A program made the translations under genes and the position numbers. Below, in pieces: positions 44,459 through 53,829 of a stretch of 64,000 nt of DNA (position 1 is the stretch's first letter; each line of letters begins with the position of its first letter). The DNA is from Streptomyces angustmyceticus (lineage in GTDB: Bacteria; Actinomycetota; Actinomycetes; Streptomycetales; Streptomycetaceae): assembly GCF_019933235.1 (NCBI RefSeq), contig NZ_CP082945.1, positions 2,294,001 to 2,358,000 on the forward strand, read 5' to 3'. The notes beneath the pieces were generated by a model, which saw only the letters and a list, made by a program, of their open reading frames with translations, was not told where the DNA came from and made no database searches.

Positions 44459-47400
44459 TCAGTGCAGCCGCTGACTGATCACCTTGGATACGCCGTCACC
44501 CTGCATCGATACCCCGTAAAGGGCGTCGGCGACCTCCATCGTCCGCTTCTGATGGGTGATCACGATCAGCTGGGAGCTCTCCTGGAGTTCTTCCATGATC
44601 CGGATCAGCCGCTGCAGATTGGTGTCGTCCAGCGCGGCCTCCACCTCGTCCATGACATAGAACGGACTGGGCCGCGCCTTGAAGATCGACACCAGCAGCG
44701 CCACCGCGGTCAGCGACCGCTCACCGCCCGACAGCAGCGACAGCCGCTTGACCTTCTTCCCGGGCGGCCGCGCCTCCACGTCCACGCCGGTCGCCAGCAT
44801 GTCGTCCGGGTCGGTCAGCACCAGCCGTCCCTCGCCACCCGGGAAGAGCCGCGCGAAGACGCCCTCGAACTCGCGTGCGGTGTCGTGGTACGCCTCGGTG
44901 AAGACCTGCTCCACCCGCTCGTCGACCTCCTTGACCACCTGCATCAGGTCGGCACGGGTCTTCTTCAAGTCTTCAAGCTGCTCGCTCAGGAACTGGTGCC
45001 GCTCCTCCAGTGCGGCGAATTCCTCCAGCGCCAGCGGATTCACCTTCCCGAGCTGCTGGTACGCCCGCTCGGCCGCCCTGAGCCGCTTCTCCTGATCGGT
45101 CCGCACATAGGGCACCGGCTGGTTGCGCGGGTGCTCCGGGTCCTCCGGGAGCACCTCACCGTCGGCGGCCGGCGACGGCGGGACGAGCTGCTCGGGGCCG
45201 TACTCGGACATCAGCCCGGCCGGCTCCACCCCCAGCTCCTCCAGCGCCCTGGTCTCCAGCTGCTCGATCCGCAGCCGCTTCTCCGCGCCCAGCACCTCGC
45301 CGCGGTGCATCGAGTCGGTCAGCTTGTCCAGCTCGGACTTGAGGTCCCGGGCCTGGCTGCGCTCGGCCACCAGCGCCGCCTCCCGCTCGGCCTTCGCCCG
45401 CTCCGCCGCGCCCCGCTCCTCCTCGGCCCGTACCGCCGACACCTCGACATGCGCCAGCAGCTGGCGGCCACCGGCGGCGACCGCCCCGGCCACCTCCGCC
45501 TCGCGCCGCAGCCGCGCCCGCCGCCGCTCGGCCCGCACCCGCGCCTCGCGTTCGGCGCGCGCCCCCCGGTCCAGCGCGTCCGCCCGCCCGGCGAGCGCCT
45601 TCACCCGCTCCTCGTGCGTGCGCGCCTGGAGCCGGGCCTCCATCTCGGTCTGCCGCGCGTTGGCGCCGTCGGCGGCCAGCCGGTCCCGTACGGCCGTGTC
45701 GGGCTCCTCGTCGCCGCCGCCCGGCTCCTCCTCGGCGACCGCGAGGCGCTCGGCCAGCTCCTCGGCCTCCTCGGTGGCCCGCGCGAGCGCCTCCTCGGCC
45801 CTGGCCGCCGCCGCGTCCGACCGCTCGGCCTCCCCCGCGGCCGCCCGCGCCTGCCCGCCGAGCCGTCCCAGATCTCCGGCGACCTGGGACTTCTCCCGGT
45901 CCGCCGCCCGCCGCCGCTCGGCCAGCTCCTCCACCAGCGCGGCACACTCGGCACGCCGCCCGGCCGCGGCCTGCTGCTCCTCGGCCAGCTTCTCGCAGCG
46001 CGCCGCCAGGTCCTCCAGCTCGGCGGCGGCCTCGTCGACGGACGCCTGCACCTCCAGCAGGGTGGGCGCACCGGCGGAGCCGCCGTGCGCGAAGTGTGTC
46101 CCGAGCAGATCGCCGTCGCCGGTGACCGCCGTCAGCTCCGGCCGTGCGGCCACCAGCTCCTCGGCGTCCTCCAGCGTCCCGACCACCACGACGTCCCGCA
46201 GCAGCCGGGCCACGGCGGCCGTCAACTCCGCGGGTCCTCCGACCAGTTCCGCCGCCGGGACGGCCCCGGACCAGGGCCCGGGCACCCGGGGCGCGGCGCC
46301 CCCGACGGCGCCCGGCACCCCGGCCGCGTCGTCCCCCGCCGACACCCGGACGGCGGCCACAGCGGCCTCCGAGGCCCCGATGACCTCCCCGGCCTCCACC
46401 GTCGCTTCGGACTCCACCGCCCGCGCGGGCGCGGGCACCCGCCCCGTACCCGTCCGGCTCCCGCCTCCCCCCAGCACCATCGCCGCCCGCCCCGCGTCCT
46501 GGGTGCGCAGCAGCCGGATGGCCTCGGCGGCGGCGCCCGGCCCGGTGACGGCCAGGGCGTCCGCGGCCACGCCGAGGGCGGCCGCCACCGGGATCTCGAA
46601 TCCGGGGGTGACGGTCAGCAGTTCCGCCGCCGGGCCGAGCAGGCCGGTGAGCCGGTCCGCGGCGGCCAGCAGCGCGCCGGTACCGTCCTTGCGGCGCAGC
46701 CCGAGGGCCAGCGCGTCGTGCCGGGCGGCGGTCGCGGCCCGCTCCCGCTCGGCCCAGGTCAGCGCCTCGCGCGCGGCGGACAGCGCGGCCTCGGCCTCCG
46801 CCAGCTCGCTGCGGGCCGCCTCGTGCCGCTCGGCGGCCTCCTCATCGTCCGCGTCCAGCCCGTCGACCTCGGCCTTGAGCTGCTCGTACTCCTCCTGGGC
46901 GGCTGCCGCCCGCCGCCGGGCGTCGTCCCTGGCCTCGGCCAGCCGGCCGATCTCCGCCTGCGCCGAGGCGGCCCGGCCGCGGGCGGCGGTGACCTGTCCG
47001 CTCAGCCGGGCCAGGCCCTCGCGGCGGTCGGCGATGGCCCGGGCCGCGTCCCGCAGCCGCCGTTCCTCGTCCGCCAACTGCCGCTCCAGTCCGGCACGGT
47101 GTTCGACGGTGTCCTCCAGCGCCCGGCTCGCCGCCTCCAGCGCCGCCGTCAACTCCGCTTCCTGCTCGCGGATCCGGGCGGCCTCGCGCTCCATGTCCTC
47201 GGGGTCGCGCCCGTGCCGCTCCTCCGGCGGGGCCGCCGAGGCGCTCTTGACCCGCGCCTCGGCCAGCGAGATCGTGCCGCGCACCCGCTCGGCGAGCTGG
47301 GAGAGCTCGTGCCAGGTCTGCTGGGCGCGCTGCACCCGCGGCGTCAGGGTGCGCACCTCCTCCTCCAGCGCCGCCTCGTGCTGCTGTGCGGTGCGCAGCC

Positions 47401-48181
47401 GGGCCTCGGCGGCTTCCTTGCGTTCCTTCAGCGCCGCCTCGTCCGCGATCTCGGCCGCCAGCGCCCGGCGCAGGGTGACGAGGTCGTCGGCGAGCAGCCG
47501 CAGCCGGGCGTCACGCAGGTCCGCCTGGATGACGGCGGCGCGCCGGGCGACCGCGGCCTGCCGCCCCAGCGGCTTGAGCTGGCGCCGCAGCTCATCGGTC
47601 AGATCCTGGACGCGGGCGAGGTTGGCCTTCATCGCGTCCAGCTTCCGCAGTGCCTTCTCCTTGCGCTTGCGGTGCTTGAGGACGCCGGCCGCCTCCTCGA
47701 TGAAGGCCCGGCGGCCCATCGGGTCGGCGTGCAGCACGGAGTCGAGCTGGCCCTGCCCGACGATGACGTGCATCTCCCGGCCGATACCGGAATCGGAGAG
47801 CAGTTCCTGGATGTCCAGCAGCCGGCAGGTGTCGCCGTTGATCTGGTACTCGCTGCCGCCGTTGCGGAACATGATCCGGGTGAGGGTGACTTCGGCGTAC
47901 TCGATCGGCAGGGCGCCGTCGGAGTTGTCGACGGTGAGCGAGACCTCGGCCCGGCCGAGCGGCGGCCGCCCGGTCGTCCCGGCGAAGATGACGTCCTCCA
48001 TCTTGCCGCCGCGCAGCGACTTGGCTCCCTGCTCGCCCATGACCCAGGACAGCGCGTCCACCACGTTGGACTTGCCGGAGCCGTTCGGGCCCACGACGCA
48101 GGTGATGCCCGGCTCGAACCGGAGTGTCGTGGCGGAGGCGAAGGACTTGAAACCTCGCAGGGTCAGACTCTTGAGATGCAC
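44459..48181 (-). CDS. smc: Chromosome partition protein SMC
   Basis: Condensin ATPase that organises the chromosome from parS sites with ScpA/ScpB. 1240 residues from GTG 48181, giving MHLKSLTLRGFKSFASATTL; earlier codons in the frame are not conserved. The Walker A head is CVVGPNGSGKSNVVDAL, the QGxxxxVLxxDP loop is IVGQGQLDSVLHADP. Long coiled coils flank a hinge at about residues 500-690, which has a Gly/Ala/Pro-rich insert. C-terminal head: signature LSLLSGGERSLTAVALL and Walker B FYVMDEVEAALDD. The expected acyP-smc order is preserved, with a small gene between them. Confidence 0.97.
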   Translation of the reverse strand: MHLKSLTLRGFKSFASATTLRFEPGITCVVGPNGSGKSNVVDALSWVMGEQGAKSLRGGKMEDVIFAGTTGRPPLGRAEVSLTVDNSDGALPIEYAEVTLTRIMFRNGGSEYQINGDTCRLLDIQELLSDSGIGREMHVIVGQGQLDSVLHADPMGRRAFIEEAAGVLKHRKRKEKALRKLDAMKANLARVQDLTDELRRQLKPLGRQAAVARRAAVIQADLRDARLRLLADDLVTLRRALAAEIADEAALKERKEAAEARLRTAQQHEAALEEEVRTLTPRVQRAQQTWHELSQLAERVRGTISLAEARVKSASAAPPEERHGRDPEDMEREAARIREQEAELTAALEAASRALEDTVEHRAGLERQLADEERRLRDAARAIADRREGLARLSGQVTAARGRAASAQAEIGRLAEARDDARRRAAAAQEEYEQLKAEVDGLDADDEEAAERHEAARSELAEAEAALSAAREALTWAERERAATAARHDALALGLRRKDGTGALLAAADRLTGLLGPAAELLTVTPGFEIPVAAALGVAADALAVTGPGAAAEAIRLLRTQDAGRAAMVLGGGGSRTGTGRVPAPARAVESEATVEAGEVIGASEAAVAAVRVSAGDDAAGVPGAVGGAAPRVPGPWSGAVPAAELVGGPAELTAAVARLLRDVVVVGTLEDAEELVAARPELTAVTGDGDLLGTHFAHGGSAGAPTLLEVQASVDEAAAELEDLAARCEKLAEEQQAAAGRRAECAALVEELAERRRAADREKSQVAGDLGRLGGQARAAAGEAERSDAAAARAEEALARATEEAEELAERLAVAEEEPGGGDEEPDTAVRDRLAADGANARQTEMEARLQARTHEERVKALAGRADALDRGARAEREARVRAERRRARLRREAEVAGAVAAGGRQLLAHVEVSAVRAEEERGAAERAKAEREAALVAERSQARDLKSELDKLTDSMHRGEVLGAEKRLRIEQLETRALEELGVEPAGLMSEYGPEQLVPPSPAADGEVLPEDPEHPRNQPVPYVRTDQEKRLRAAERAYQQLGKVNPLALEEFAALEERHQFLSEQLEDLKKTRADLMQVVKEVDERVEQVFTEAYHDTAREFEGVFARLFPGGEGRLVLTDPDDMLATGVDVEARPPGKKVKRLSLLSGGERSLTAVALLVSIFKARPSPFYVMDEVEAALDDTNLQRLIRIMEELQESSQLIVITHQKRTMEVADALYGVSMQGDGVSKVISQRLH

Positions 48182-48481
48182 GCCGTTGGACTCTACCGGC
48201 CGCCCCTCGGGGGACGATCCCAACATTCCGGCGCCGCTCTCCCGCCCCGTACGGCCCCCGGGTGTACCGCGCCGTTCATTTTCGGTTTCATCGCCGAAAG
48301 CGCAGGGCACATCATGCGGTAAGGGAGGGGCGGCACGGCTGAAGTGGCCGTATGGTCCGAAAAGGCCGGAGCGCGAATAAGCCGGAAACGACGAAGGGAC
48401 GCCGAAGCGTCCCTTGCAGATCTTGAAGAGAGCGGTGCCTCAAGCGGCTGGCGAGCAGCTCTACCGGCCCTGAGGTCGGGG

Positions 48482-48685
48482 TCAGGTGAGCGCGGGCTCC
48501 GCCTGGGGTACGTCGATGTCGAGCATCGAGTCGTCGCGACGTGCGGCAGCGGACAGCATGTCGTTTTCGGCCTGCATCCGGATAAGTTCGGATTCAAGGT
48601 CTTGGACGCGCTGCTGAAGCCGTCGCATCTCGGAGAGGACTCGGGGGTCGGAGCCGCCGACGTAACCGAGAAGCGCCTTTGCCAT
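48482..48685 (-). CDS. Small coiled-coil protein
   Basis: 67 residues: MAKALLGYVGGSDPRVLSE, then a heptad-like helix MRRLQQRVQDLESELIRMQA, then MLDIDVPQAEPALT. GGAGG lies about 11 bases before ATG 48685; the frame continues upstream but not convincingly. It is acidic, with a clear amphipathic coiled coil, and lies between acyP and smc. It looks like a Streptomyces-conserved small protein; function unknown. The link with smc is positional only. Confidence 0.72.
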   Translation of the reverse strand: MAKALLGYVGGSDPRVLSEMRRLQQRVQDLESELIRMQAENDMLSAAARRDDSMLDIDVPQAEPALT

Positions 48686-49068
48686 GATGGATGGTCCTCC
48701 ACAATGAGTGACCGACCGAAGCGGTGTGGGTCGTGAGGGATTCGCACCCGCGGTGCTTGTCATTCTCTGGTGTACTCAATGCCAAACAGCTAAGGTGCGC
48801 GGGGATTCCAGAGTCTCACCAAACGGTTTGACGGTCAACACGATCACGCCCCGTATCCTCGGGCACCTGAGAGTGCGCGGCCGCGAGGGCGCTGCGCCGA
48901 CTCCCCAGAAAGGTCCCGCGGGGGCGTGGAGATCATCCGTACAGCGGCAGCCTTGCACGGGTCGGCCGAGTTGGCAACCACCAGGGGTTATCTCCTGTGA
49001 GCAGGTGACAAGGACGCCTCCGCAAGATCGCCTGTGACGGCCGTACGGACGGGTTCCGGCGGGCCCGC
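48686..49068. other. Intergenic region between acyP and the small coiled-coil gene
   Basis: 383 bases. A lower-GC patch at 48755-48845 likely holds the small gene's promoter (TTGGCA on the minus strand near 48783-48788). A short CAAACGGTTTG palindrome is at 48820-48830. No gene supported. Confidence 0.45.
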
Positions 49069-49350
49069 TCAGCGGATCTCGAAGCCGTCGTAACCCCCGC
49101 GGGGCGTGGCCCATATCTCAGCGACTCCGTCGACCCGCCCGGGCGTGTCCCCGGTCCGGAGCCACTCCAGCAGCGCATCGCAGCGGTCCTTCGGCCCCTC
49201 GGCGACCACCTGGACGCGGCCGTCGCCGAGATTGACCGCGAATCCCGCGAGTTCACCGATGCGAAGGGCGTTGGCCCGAGTGAACCAACGGAAGCCCACA
49301 CCTTGGACCTGACCACGCACCCAGGCGGTCACACGGACATCTTCGTTCAT
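49069..49350 (-). CDS. acyP: Acylphosphatase
   Basis: 93 residues, [20 protein letters not shown]. The active-site pattern is [18 protein letters not shown] (Arg in GVGFR) and Asn in [15 protein letters not shown]. It hydrolyses acyl phosphates. Located near smc, as in many actinobacteria. ATG 49350. Full normal length. Confidence 0.93.
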   Translation of the reverse strand: MNEDVRVTAWVRGQVQGVGFRWFTRANALRIGELAGFAVNLGDGRVQVVAEGPKDRCDALLEWLRTGDTPGRVDGVAEIWATPRGGYDGFEIR

Positions 49351-49429
49351 GTGTGCACGTTAACTGTCCAATTGCTCAACGGTCACTTCTGCCCCTGGCG
49401 TCATGGCGTACAGTCCCCCGACAAGCGAG

Positions 49430-49529
49430 GCTCACTCTTATGAGTGAACCGTCTTGACGCTCAAGAAGCTCTGCGGCGGTAGCCGCTCCGGTGAAGCCGG
49501 TGCCTGCACCGGTGGAAGGAAGACAGCGG
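49430..49529 (+). promoter_or_regulatory. Hairpin-rich leader upstream of the CAP-domain gene
   Basis: Three consecutive potential stems: TCACTC-TTAT-GAGTGA (49432-49447), a GCGGC-GGTA-GCCGC stem (about 49473-49486), and CCGGTGC-CT-GCACCGG (about 49498-49513), with GGTGAAGCCGG between them. These precede the GGAAGGAAG ribosome-binding region. It could be a structured regulatory leader. It does not match the c-di-AMP, c-di-GMP or cobalamin consensus as I know them. Confidence 0.4.
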
Positions 49530-50459
49530 ATGGGCCGCCATCGACGCTCTGCTCCCCCAGCCCCCGATGCCCCCGGCACGGGGCCTGTTGACGCACCGGC
49601 AGCCGCACGGCCCGGCGCACCGGCCGGGACGAAGCGCCACGGACGCCGTGCGGCCCCGGGCCGCGGCAGGGTGCCCGTACGCACCGGACTGCTCGGCGCC
49701 TCCGCGGTGGTGGCGATGGGAGCCGTCGCGGTCGCCTCCGGTCTGATCCCCGGTCACGGCCGGTTCGACGGGGGGACCGACGGCGACCAGGGGGACCGGG
49801 TACGCGCGGGCGCGCTGCCGGAGGCCACCGAGCCGCTGGGCGGCACGTCGGCGTCCGCCTCCGACCGCGCCACGGAGCAGGCGAGCCGTGGCGGCGGCCG
49901 TTCCGCGGCCCCCCGCGCCGGCCGCCCCTCCTCCCCCACCACCCCCTCGACGTCCCCTTCCCCCCACCGGACGTCCTCCGCCGCCGGAAAGAGCGAGGCG
50001 CGCCGGTCCACCGAGCCTTCCGGCCGGCCGTCCTCGGCGGCGCCCCTGCGGAGCGCGGCCCCGTCGAAGGCCCCCGACACCCAGTCGTCCGCCGAGGGGC
50101 AGGTGCTGTCCCTGGTCAACCAGGAGCGCGACCGGGCCGGCTGCTCGCCCGTCACGGCGGACAAGGAACTGGGGGGTCTCGCACAACAGTTCAGCGACGA
50201 CATGGCCCGGCGCGGCTTCTTCGACCACACCGACCCGGACGGGGACACGCCCTGGGACCGTGCCCGGGACGCGGGCATCGACGACCTGGGCGGCGAGAAC
50301 ATAGCCCGCGGCCAGGCCACCGCCCAGGCCGTCATGGACTCCTGGATGAAGAGCCCCGGCCACCGCGCCAACATCCTCAACTGCGAGTACAGGACCCTCG
50401 GCGTCGGCGCCCACGTCGGGCCGGGCGGGCCGTGGTGGACGCAGGACTTCGGCTTCTAG
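49530..50459 (+). CDS. Exported CAP-domain (SCP/YkwD-like) protein
   Basis: 309 residues from ATG 49530 (MGRHRRSAPPAPDAPGTGP). A basic N terminus, then a hydrophobic segment (LLGASAVVAMGAVAVASGLI) acting as signal or anchor, a long Ser/Pro/Ala/Arg-rich linker, and a C-terminal CAP domain: VLSLVNQERDRAGCSPVTAD, LAQQFSDDMARRGFFDHTDP, GENIARGQATAQAVMDSWMK, SPGHRANILNCEYRTLGVGA. The conserved His, Glu and His of CAP cavities are present. Role probably at the cell surface; activity unknown. Its terminator is the large palindrome at 50497-50546. Confidence 0.9.
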   Translation: MGRHRRSAPPAPDAPGTGPVDAPAAARPGAPAGTKRHGRRAAPGRGRVPVRTGLLGASAVVAMGAVAVASGLIPGHGRFDGGTDGDQGDRVRAGALPEATEPLGGTSASASDRATEQASRGGGRSAAPRAGRPSSPTTPSTSPSPHRTSSAAGKSEARRSTEPSGRPSSAAPLRSAAPSKAPDTQSSAEGQVLSLVNQERDRAGCSPVTADKELGGLAQQFSDDMARRGFFDHTDPDGDTPWDRARDAGIDDLGGENIARGQATAQAVMDSWMKSPGHRANILNCEYRTLGVGAHVGPGGPWWTQDFGF

Positions 50460-50496
50460 GCAGGAGGGCCCGGCCGGGGCGGTGCCCCGGAGACCT

Positions 50497-50546
50497 GAGA
50501 CGCCCGCGCCGCACCGTGTCGGATCACGGTGCGGCGCGGGCGTCTC
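50497..50546. terminator. Perfect 21-bp bidirectional terminator
   Basis: A 21-base arm starting GAGACGCCCGCGCCGC (50497-50517) has an exact inverse complement at 50526-50546 around an 8-base loop. It lies between the CAP-domain stop (50459) and the flavodoxin-like stop (50603), convergent genes. It lacks T-runs but is very stable. Confidence 0.8.
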
Positions 50547-50602
50547 GCATGCGGGGCGCGGAACCCTCGTGGCACGGGACAGCGAGCCCCCGCACGCGCC
50601 GG

Positions 50603-51208
50603 TCAGGCGGCGAGGGCGGCGCGGCCCGCGGCGTAGAGGCGGGCCTGTTCGGCGATGCGGCGTCCGAGGTGCTCGGCGGTGGCGATGTCGGCCTTGTGGA
50701 CACCCTCGGGGCCCTGGTCGTTGTCGGACTGGGCCGCGGCCCCGAGGAAGAAGCCGAGCCGGTTGAGGTCGTTCTCCGAGGACGTGGAGGAGTTCCAGCC
50801 GGGGAGCAGGTTGAGGCTGACCCAGTTCATGCCGTGCTGGGCGGCGAGCACCGTGAAGAACTGCAGGGTGTGCAGCTTGTCCCCGCTCTTGGAGGCGGAG
50901 TTGGTGAAGCCGGCCGCGAGCTTGTCCTGCCAGGCACGGGTCGCCCAGCGCTTGGCGGTGGCCTCGGCGAAGGTGTGGAAGGCGCCGGAGGCGGTCCCCA
51001 TGTAGGTCGGCGAGCCGAACACGATCGCGTCGGAGGCGTCGAGCAGCTCCCACTGGGCTTCGGTGATCTCGTCGACCTTGATCAGGTGGACGGTGGCACC
51101 CGCCCCGGCGGCAGCGGCGCGGACGGCCTCGGCCAGTACGGCGGTGTGGCCGAAGCCGGAGTGGTACGCGAGCGAGACGACGGGGGCGGGGAGGGCAGGG
51201 CTGGTCAC
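50603..51208 (-). CDS. Flavodoxin-fold NAD(P)H/FMN reductase-like protein
   Basis: 201 residues from GTG 51208, with GGAG nine bases upstream. The flavodoxin FMN-loop motif is VVSLAYHSGFGHTAVLAEAV. Then AIVFGSPTYMGTASGAFHTF and KLAAGFTNSASKSGDKLHTL, typical of WrbA/NADPH-dependent FMN reductase-like proteins. Likely a flavin- or quinone-reducing enzyme. Divergent from an HxlR-family regulator gene; a palindrome in the 138-base gap suggests control by that regulator. Confidence 0.88.
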   Translation of the reverse strand: MTSPALPAPVVSLAYHSGFGHTAVLAEAVRAAAAGAGATVHLIKVDEITEAQWELLDASDAIVFGSPTYMGTASGAFHTFAEATAKRWATRAWQDKLAAGFTNSASKSGDKLHTLQFFTVLAAQHGMNWVSLNLLPGWNSSTSSENDLNRLGFFLGAAAQSDNDQGPEGVHKADIATAEHLGRRIAEQARLYAAGRAALAA

Positions 51209-51284
51209 GGCGGTTTCTCCTCGGATCACGGCAGCCCGGGACGTTCGGTGCCCGGGAGCGCCTGGCGGCGACGAGAGAAAGAGA

Positions 51285-51324
51285 AGCACTAACTTTTGGA
51301 AAGCGCAACCTTATAGTTAGCGCT
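51285..51324. promoter_or_regulatory. Operator-like inverted repeat between hxlR-type and flavodoxin genes
   Basis: AGCACTAAC (51285-51293) and GTTAGCGCT (51316-51324) are inverse complements except for one base, 22 bases apart. A TATAGT hexamer (51312-51317) overlapping the right arm is a possible -10 of the HxlR gene. This is the typical placing for autoregulation and divergent control by an HxlR-type repressor. Confidence 0.55.
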
Positions 51325-51346
51325 GTGTGCGAGTTATGGTTGCCCC

Positions 51347-51772
51347 ATGGCGACCGAGACCACTGCCGAACCGGCCGAGGAGCCCCCCTCCGGCTGTACG
51401 GACGATCTGGCCTTCGACGTTTTCGCGCGCGACTGCCCGTCCCGCGACGCCCTCAAGCACGTCACCGACCGATGGGGCAGCCTGACGCTGGGCGCACTCC
51501 TCGACGGCACCTTCCGCTTCAACGAACTGCGGCGCCGGGTGACGGGTGTGAGCGAGAAGATGCTGGCCCAGACCCTGCACGCGCTGGAGCGCGACGGACT
51601 CGTCCACCGCGAGGCACAGCAGACCAACCCGCCCCGGGTGGACTACGCGCTCACGCCGCTGGGCCACCAGGTCGCCGGGCAGCTGCAGCAGCTGATCGCG
51701 CTGGTGGAGGACCGGATGCCGCAGGTGCTCGCGGCCCGGGAACGCTATGACGCCCGGCACGCCGCCGGATGA
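51347..51772 (+). CDS. HxlR family transcriptional regulator
   Basis: 141 residues. A winged-helix DUF24/HxlR domain: RDCPSRDALKHVTDRWGSLT with the conserved Cys, ALLDGTFRFNELRRRVTGVS, EKMLAQTLHALERDGLVHRE, PPRVDYALTPLGHQVAGQL. The conserved N-terminal Cys is often a redox or electrophile sensor. ATG 51347. Divergent to the flavodoxin-like reductase, so probably its redox-responsive regulator. Confidence 0.9.
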   Translation: MATETTAEPAEEPPSGCTDDLAFDVFARDCPSRDALKHVTDRWGSLTLGALLDGTFRFNELRRRVTGVSEKMLAQTLHALERDGLVHREAQQTNPPRVDYALTPLGHQVAGQLQQLIALVEDRMPQVLAARERYDARHAAG

Positions 51773-51799
51773 GCCGGCGCCCGCGCCGGCCTGCCGCGC

Positions 51800-52726
51800 T
51801 CAGGCGCGCGGCGGCCGCTGGCAGCGGGGGCAGAAGTAGCTGGAGCGGTTCATCCAGGGACGGCGGCGGATCGGGGTGCCGCAGCGGCGGCAGGGCTCGT
51901 CCTCACGGCCGTAGGCGTCCAGGGACCGGTCGAAGTAGCCGGACTCGCCGTTGACGTTGACGTACAGGCTGTCGAAGCTGGTGCCGCCGACGGCGAGCGC
52001 GGCATCCATCACGTCCCGTACGTGGCCGAGGAGTTCGGCGGTGCGCGGGCGGGTGAAGCCGGCGGTCGGCCGCTCGTAGTGGATCTTGCTGCGCCACAGC
52101 GCCTCGTCGGCGTAGATGTTGCCGACGCCGCTGATCAGCGTCTGGTCCAGCAGCGCCCGCTTGATGGTGGTGCGGCGGCGGCGCAGCGCGTCATGGAAGG
52201 CGGCGTCGTCGAAGGCGTCGTCGAGCGGGTCGCGGGCGATGTGCGCGATCACGTCGGGGAGGTGGTCGGCGTCGCCGGGAACGGTGTCGTGCAGCGAGAG
52301 GCCGCCGAAGGTGCGCTGGTCGACGAAGCGGAGTTCGGTGCCCAGGGCGTCGTCGAAGCCGATCCTGATCCGCAGGTGCTTCTCGTCCGGGGCGTCCTGC
52401 GGCTGGACCAGCAGCTGGCCGCTCATCCCGAGGTGGGCGAGGATCGCCAGCCCGTGGGTGACGGACGGCGTGACCCTGGGGGCGAGGCCCTCGGCGGCGG
52501 TCTGCGCGGCCGGTCCCCCGCCGGTCACCGGGAGCCAGAGGTATTTGCCGCGCCGGCGGGCGGCGCCGAGCCGCAGCCCCGTGAGCCGTGCCGCGAAGTC
52601 GGCCGCGCCGGCCGTGTGCCGGCGGATCGCGCGCGGGTGCCGCACCTCGACCTCGGCGATGGTGCGTCCGCTGACCCAGCGCTCCAGTCCCCGGCGTACG
52701 ACCTCGACCTCGGGCAGCTCGGGCAC
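51800..52726 (-). CDS. mutM: Formamidopyrimidine-DNA glycosylase MutM (Fpg)
   Basis: Removes oxidised purines (8-oxoG, FapyG). 308 residues from GTG 52726 (GAGGAG four bases upstream), giving [14 protein letters not shown] after Met removal: Pro1 nucleophile and Glu2. RRGKYLWL has the catalytic Lys. The helix-two-turn-helix is [20 protein letters not shown], and the C-terminal zinc finger is [20 protein letters not shown] followed by CPRCQ. The frame opens 146 codons earlier, but that is a GC artefact. It lies downstream of rnc, as in many actinobacteria. Confidence 0.96.
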   Translation of the reverse strand: MPELPEVEVVRRGLERWVSGRTIAEVEVRHPRAIRRHTAGAADFAARLTGLRLGAARRRGKYLWLPVTGGGPAAQTAAEGLAPRVTPSVTHGLAILAHLGMSGQLLVQPQDAPDEKHLRIRIGFDDALGTELRFVDQRTFGGLSLHDTVPGDADHLPDVIAHIARDPLDDAFDDAAFHDALRRRRTTIKRALLDQTLISGVGNIYADEALWRSKIHYERPTAGFTRPRTAELLGHVRDVMDAALAVGGTSFDSLYVNVNGESGYFDRSLDAYGREDEPCRRCGTPIRRRPWMNRSSYFCPRCQRPPRA

Positions 52727-52927
52727 GGGACTCCTCGGGACGGCGGGAAGGGCGGCGGGGAACGACAGCCGCAGCGTACCTCTCCCCTCCGGGGGCCCGG
52801 CGGCCCGCCCGGTGCCTCGCAAGCGGTTCACGGAACGGCAGGCAACCCCCGTTGAGGCCGGCCGAGTTGGCCGACGGCCGGCGGGCGTCACCGGTGACCA
52901 CGGCAGGCCCTGCCCGGAACAAGAAGG

Positions 52928-52957
52928 ACCCCCGCCGCGCCGGAGCGCGACGGGGGT
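52928..52957 (-). terminator. Terminator after rnc
   Basis: ACCCCCG-CCGCGC and GCGCG-ACGGGGGT pair around CGGA. On the minus strand the stem is followed by CCTTCTTGTT. It lies 34 bases past the rnc stop, so mutM needs read-through or its own promoter in 52727-52927. Confidence 0.6.
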
Positions 52958-52991
52958 ACGGGCACCGCGCCACGGGGGCGCGGGTGTACGG

Positions 52992-53810
52992 CTAGCCGGC
53001 GGTGCCGTCCTCGGCGGGCCGGGCGGCCTGGGCCGCCTTCTCCGCCTCGGCGGCCTTGGCCGCCTCGTCCGCGGCGGCACGGATCTCCCGCCACGCGGAC
53101 TCGGCCGCCTGCTGCTCGGCTTCCTTCTTGCTGCGGCCGGTGCCGGTGCCGTACGAGACACCACCGACGCGGGCGGCAGCAGTAAAGGTCTTCTCGTGGT
53201 CCGGACCGGTCTCGGTGACCAGGTACTCCGGAACGCCGAGACCCTCGGTCGCGGTGAGTTCCTGGAGGCTGGTCTTCCAGTCCAGGCCCGCGCCCAGGCT
53301 GGAGGACTTCTCGATGAGCGGGTCGAAGAGCCGGTGCACCAGCTCGCCGGCCGCGTCGAGGCCCTGGTCGAGATAGACCGCGCCGATCACCGCTTCGAGG
53401 GTGTCGGCGAGGATGGATGCCTTGTCCCGGCCGCCCGTGCCCTCTTCGCCCCGTCCGAGGCGGATGAAGGCGCCGAGGTCGAGGCCGCGGCCCACCTCGG
53501 CAAGCGCACGCGAGTTGACCACCGCGGCCCGGAGCTTGGCCAGCTGGCCCTCGGGAAGATCGGGGTGGATGCGGTACAGCGTGTCGGTGACCACCAGGCC
53601 GAGCACCGAATCCCCGAGGAATTCGAGCCGCTCGTTGGTGGGCAGACCGCCGTTCTCGTATGCGTACGAGCGGTGCGTCAGCGCACGCACCAGAAGGGCG
53701 GACTCGAGCTTGTACCCGAGCCGCCCTTCCAGAAGCGTGTGGGACGAGGCCGTGTCCGCCGGAGTCGGTTCATCCCCGCGTTTGCGGGAAGTCGAATTGG
53801 CGTCTGACAT
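52992..53810 (-). CDS. rnc: Ribonuclease III
   Basis: Double-strand RNA endonuclease; in S. coelicolor it is AbsB, needed for antibiotic production (established). 272 residues from ATG 53810; a GTG at 53822 is an alternative. Catalytic signature [18 protein letters not shown], second acidic site [16 protein letters not shown], then a ds[17 protein letters not shown], and [16 protein letters not shown]. Ala/Glu-rich C terminus. Upstream is rpmF. Confidence 0.96.
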   Translation of the reverse strand: MSDANSTSRKRGDEPTPADTASSHTLLEGRLGYKLESALLVRALTHRSYAYENGGLPTNERLEFLGDSVLGLVVTDTLYRIHPDLPEGQLAKLRAAVVNSRALAEVGRGLDLGAFIRLGRGEEGTGGRDKASILADTLEAVIGAVYLDQGLDAAGELVHRLFDPLIEKSSSLGAGLDWKTSLQELTATEGLGVPEYLVTETGPDHEKTFTAAARVGGVSYGTGTGRSKKEAEQQAAESAWREIRAAADEAAKAAEAEKAAQAARPAEDGTAG

Positions 53811-53829
53811 GAAGCCTGTCACCAGCCGC

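Noticed and set aside
44462..48322. A very long open frame (over 1200 codons) antisense to smc.
   Set aside because: The translation is Leu/Arg/Gly-rich without domains or ribosome-binding site. It is a GC-bias shadow of the real smc gene, whose Walker motifs and signature are unmistakable.
49351..49529. A ydaO-type (c-di-AMP) or c-di-GMP riboswitch before the CAP-domain gene.
   Set aside because: The order of conserved strings does not match either consensus: GGTAGCC comes before GGTGAAGCC, and the AGCTAACC and GCAAAGCC boxes are missing. Reported only as a possible structured leader.
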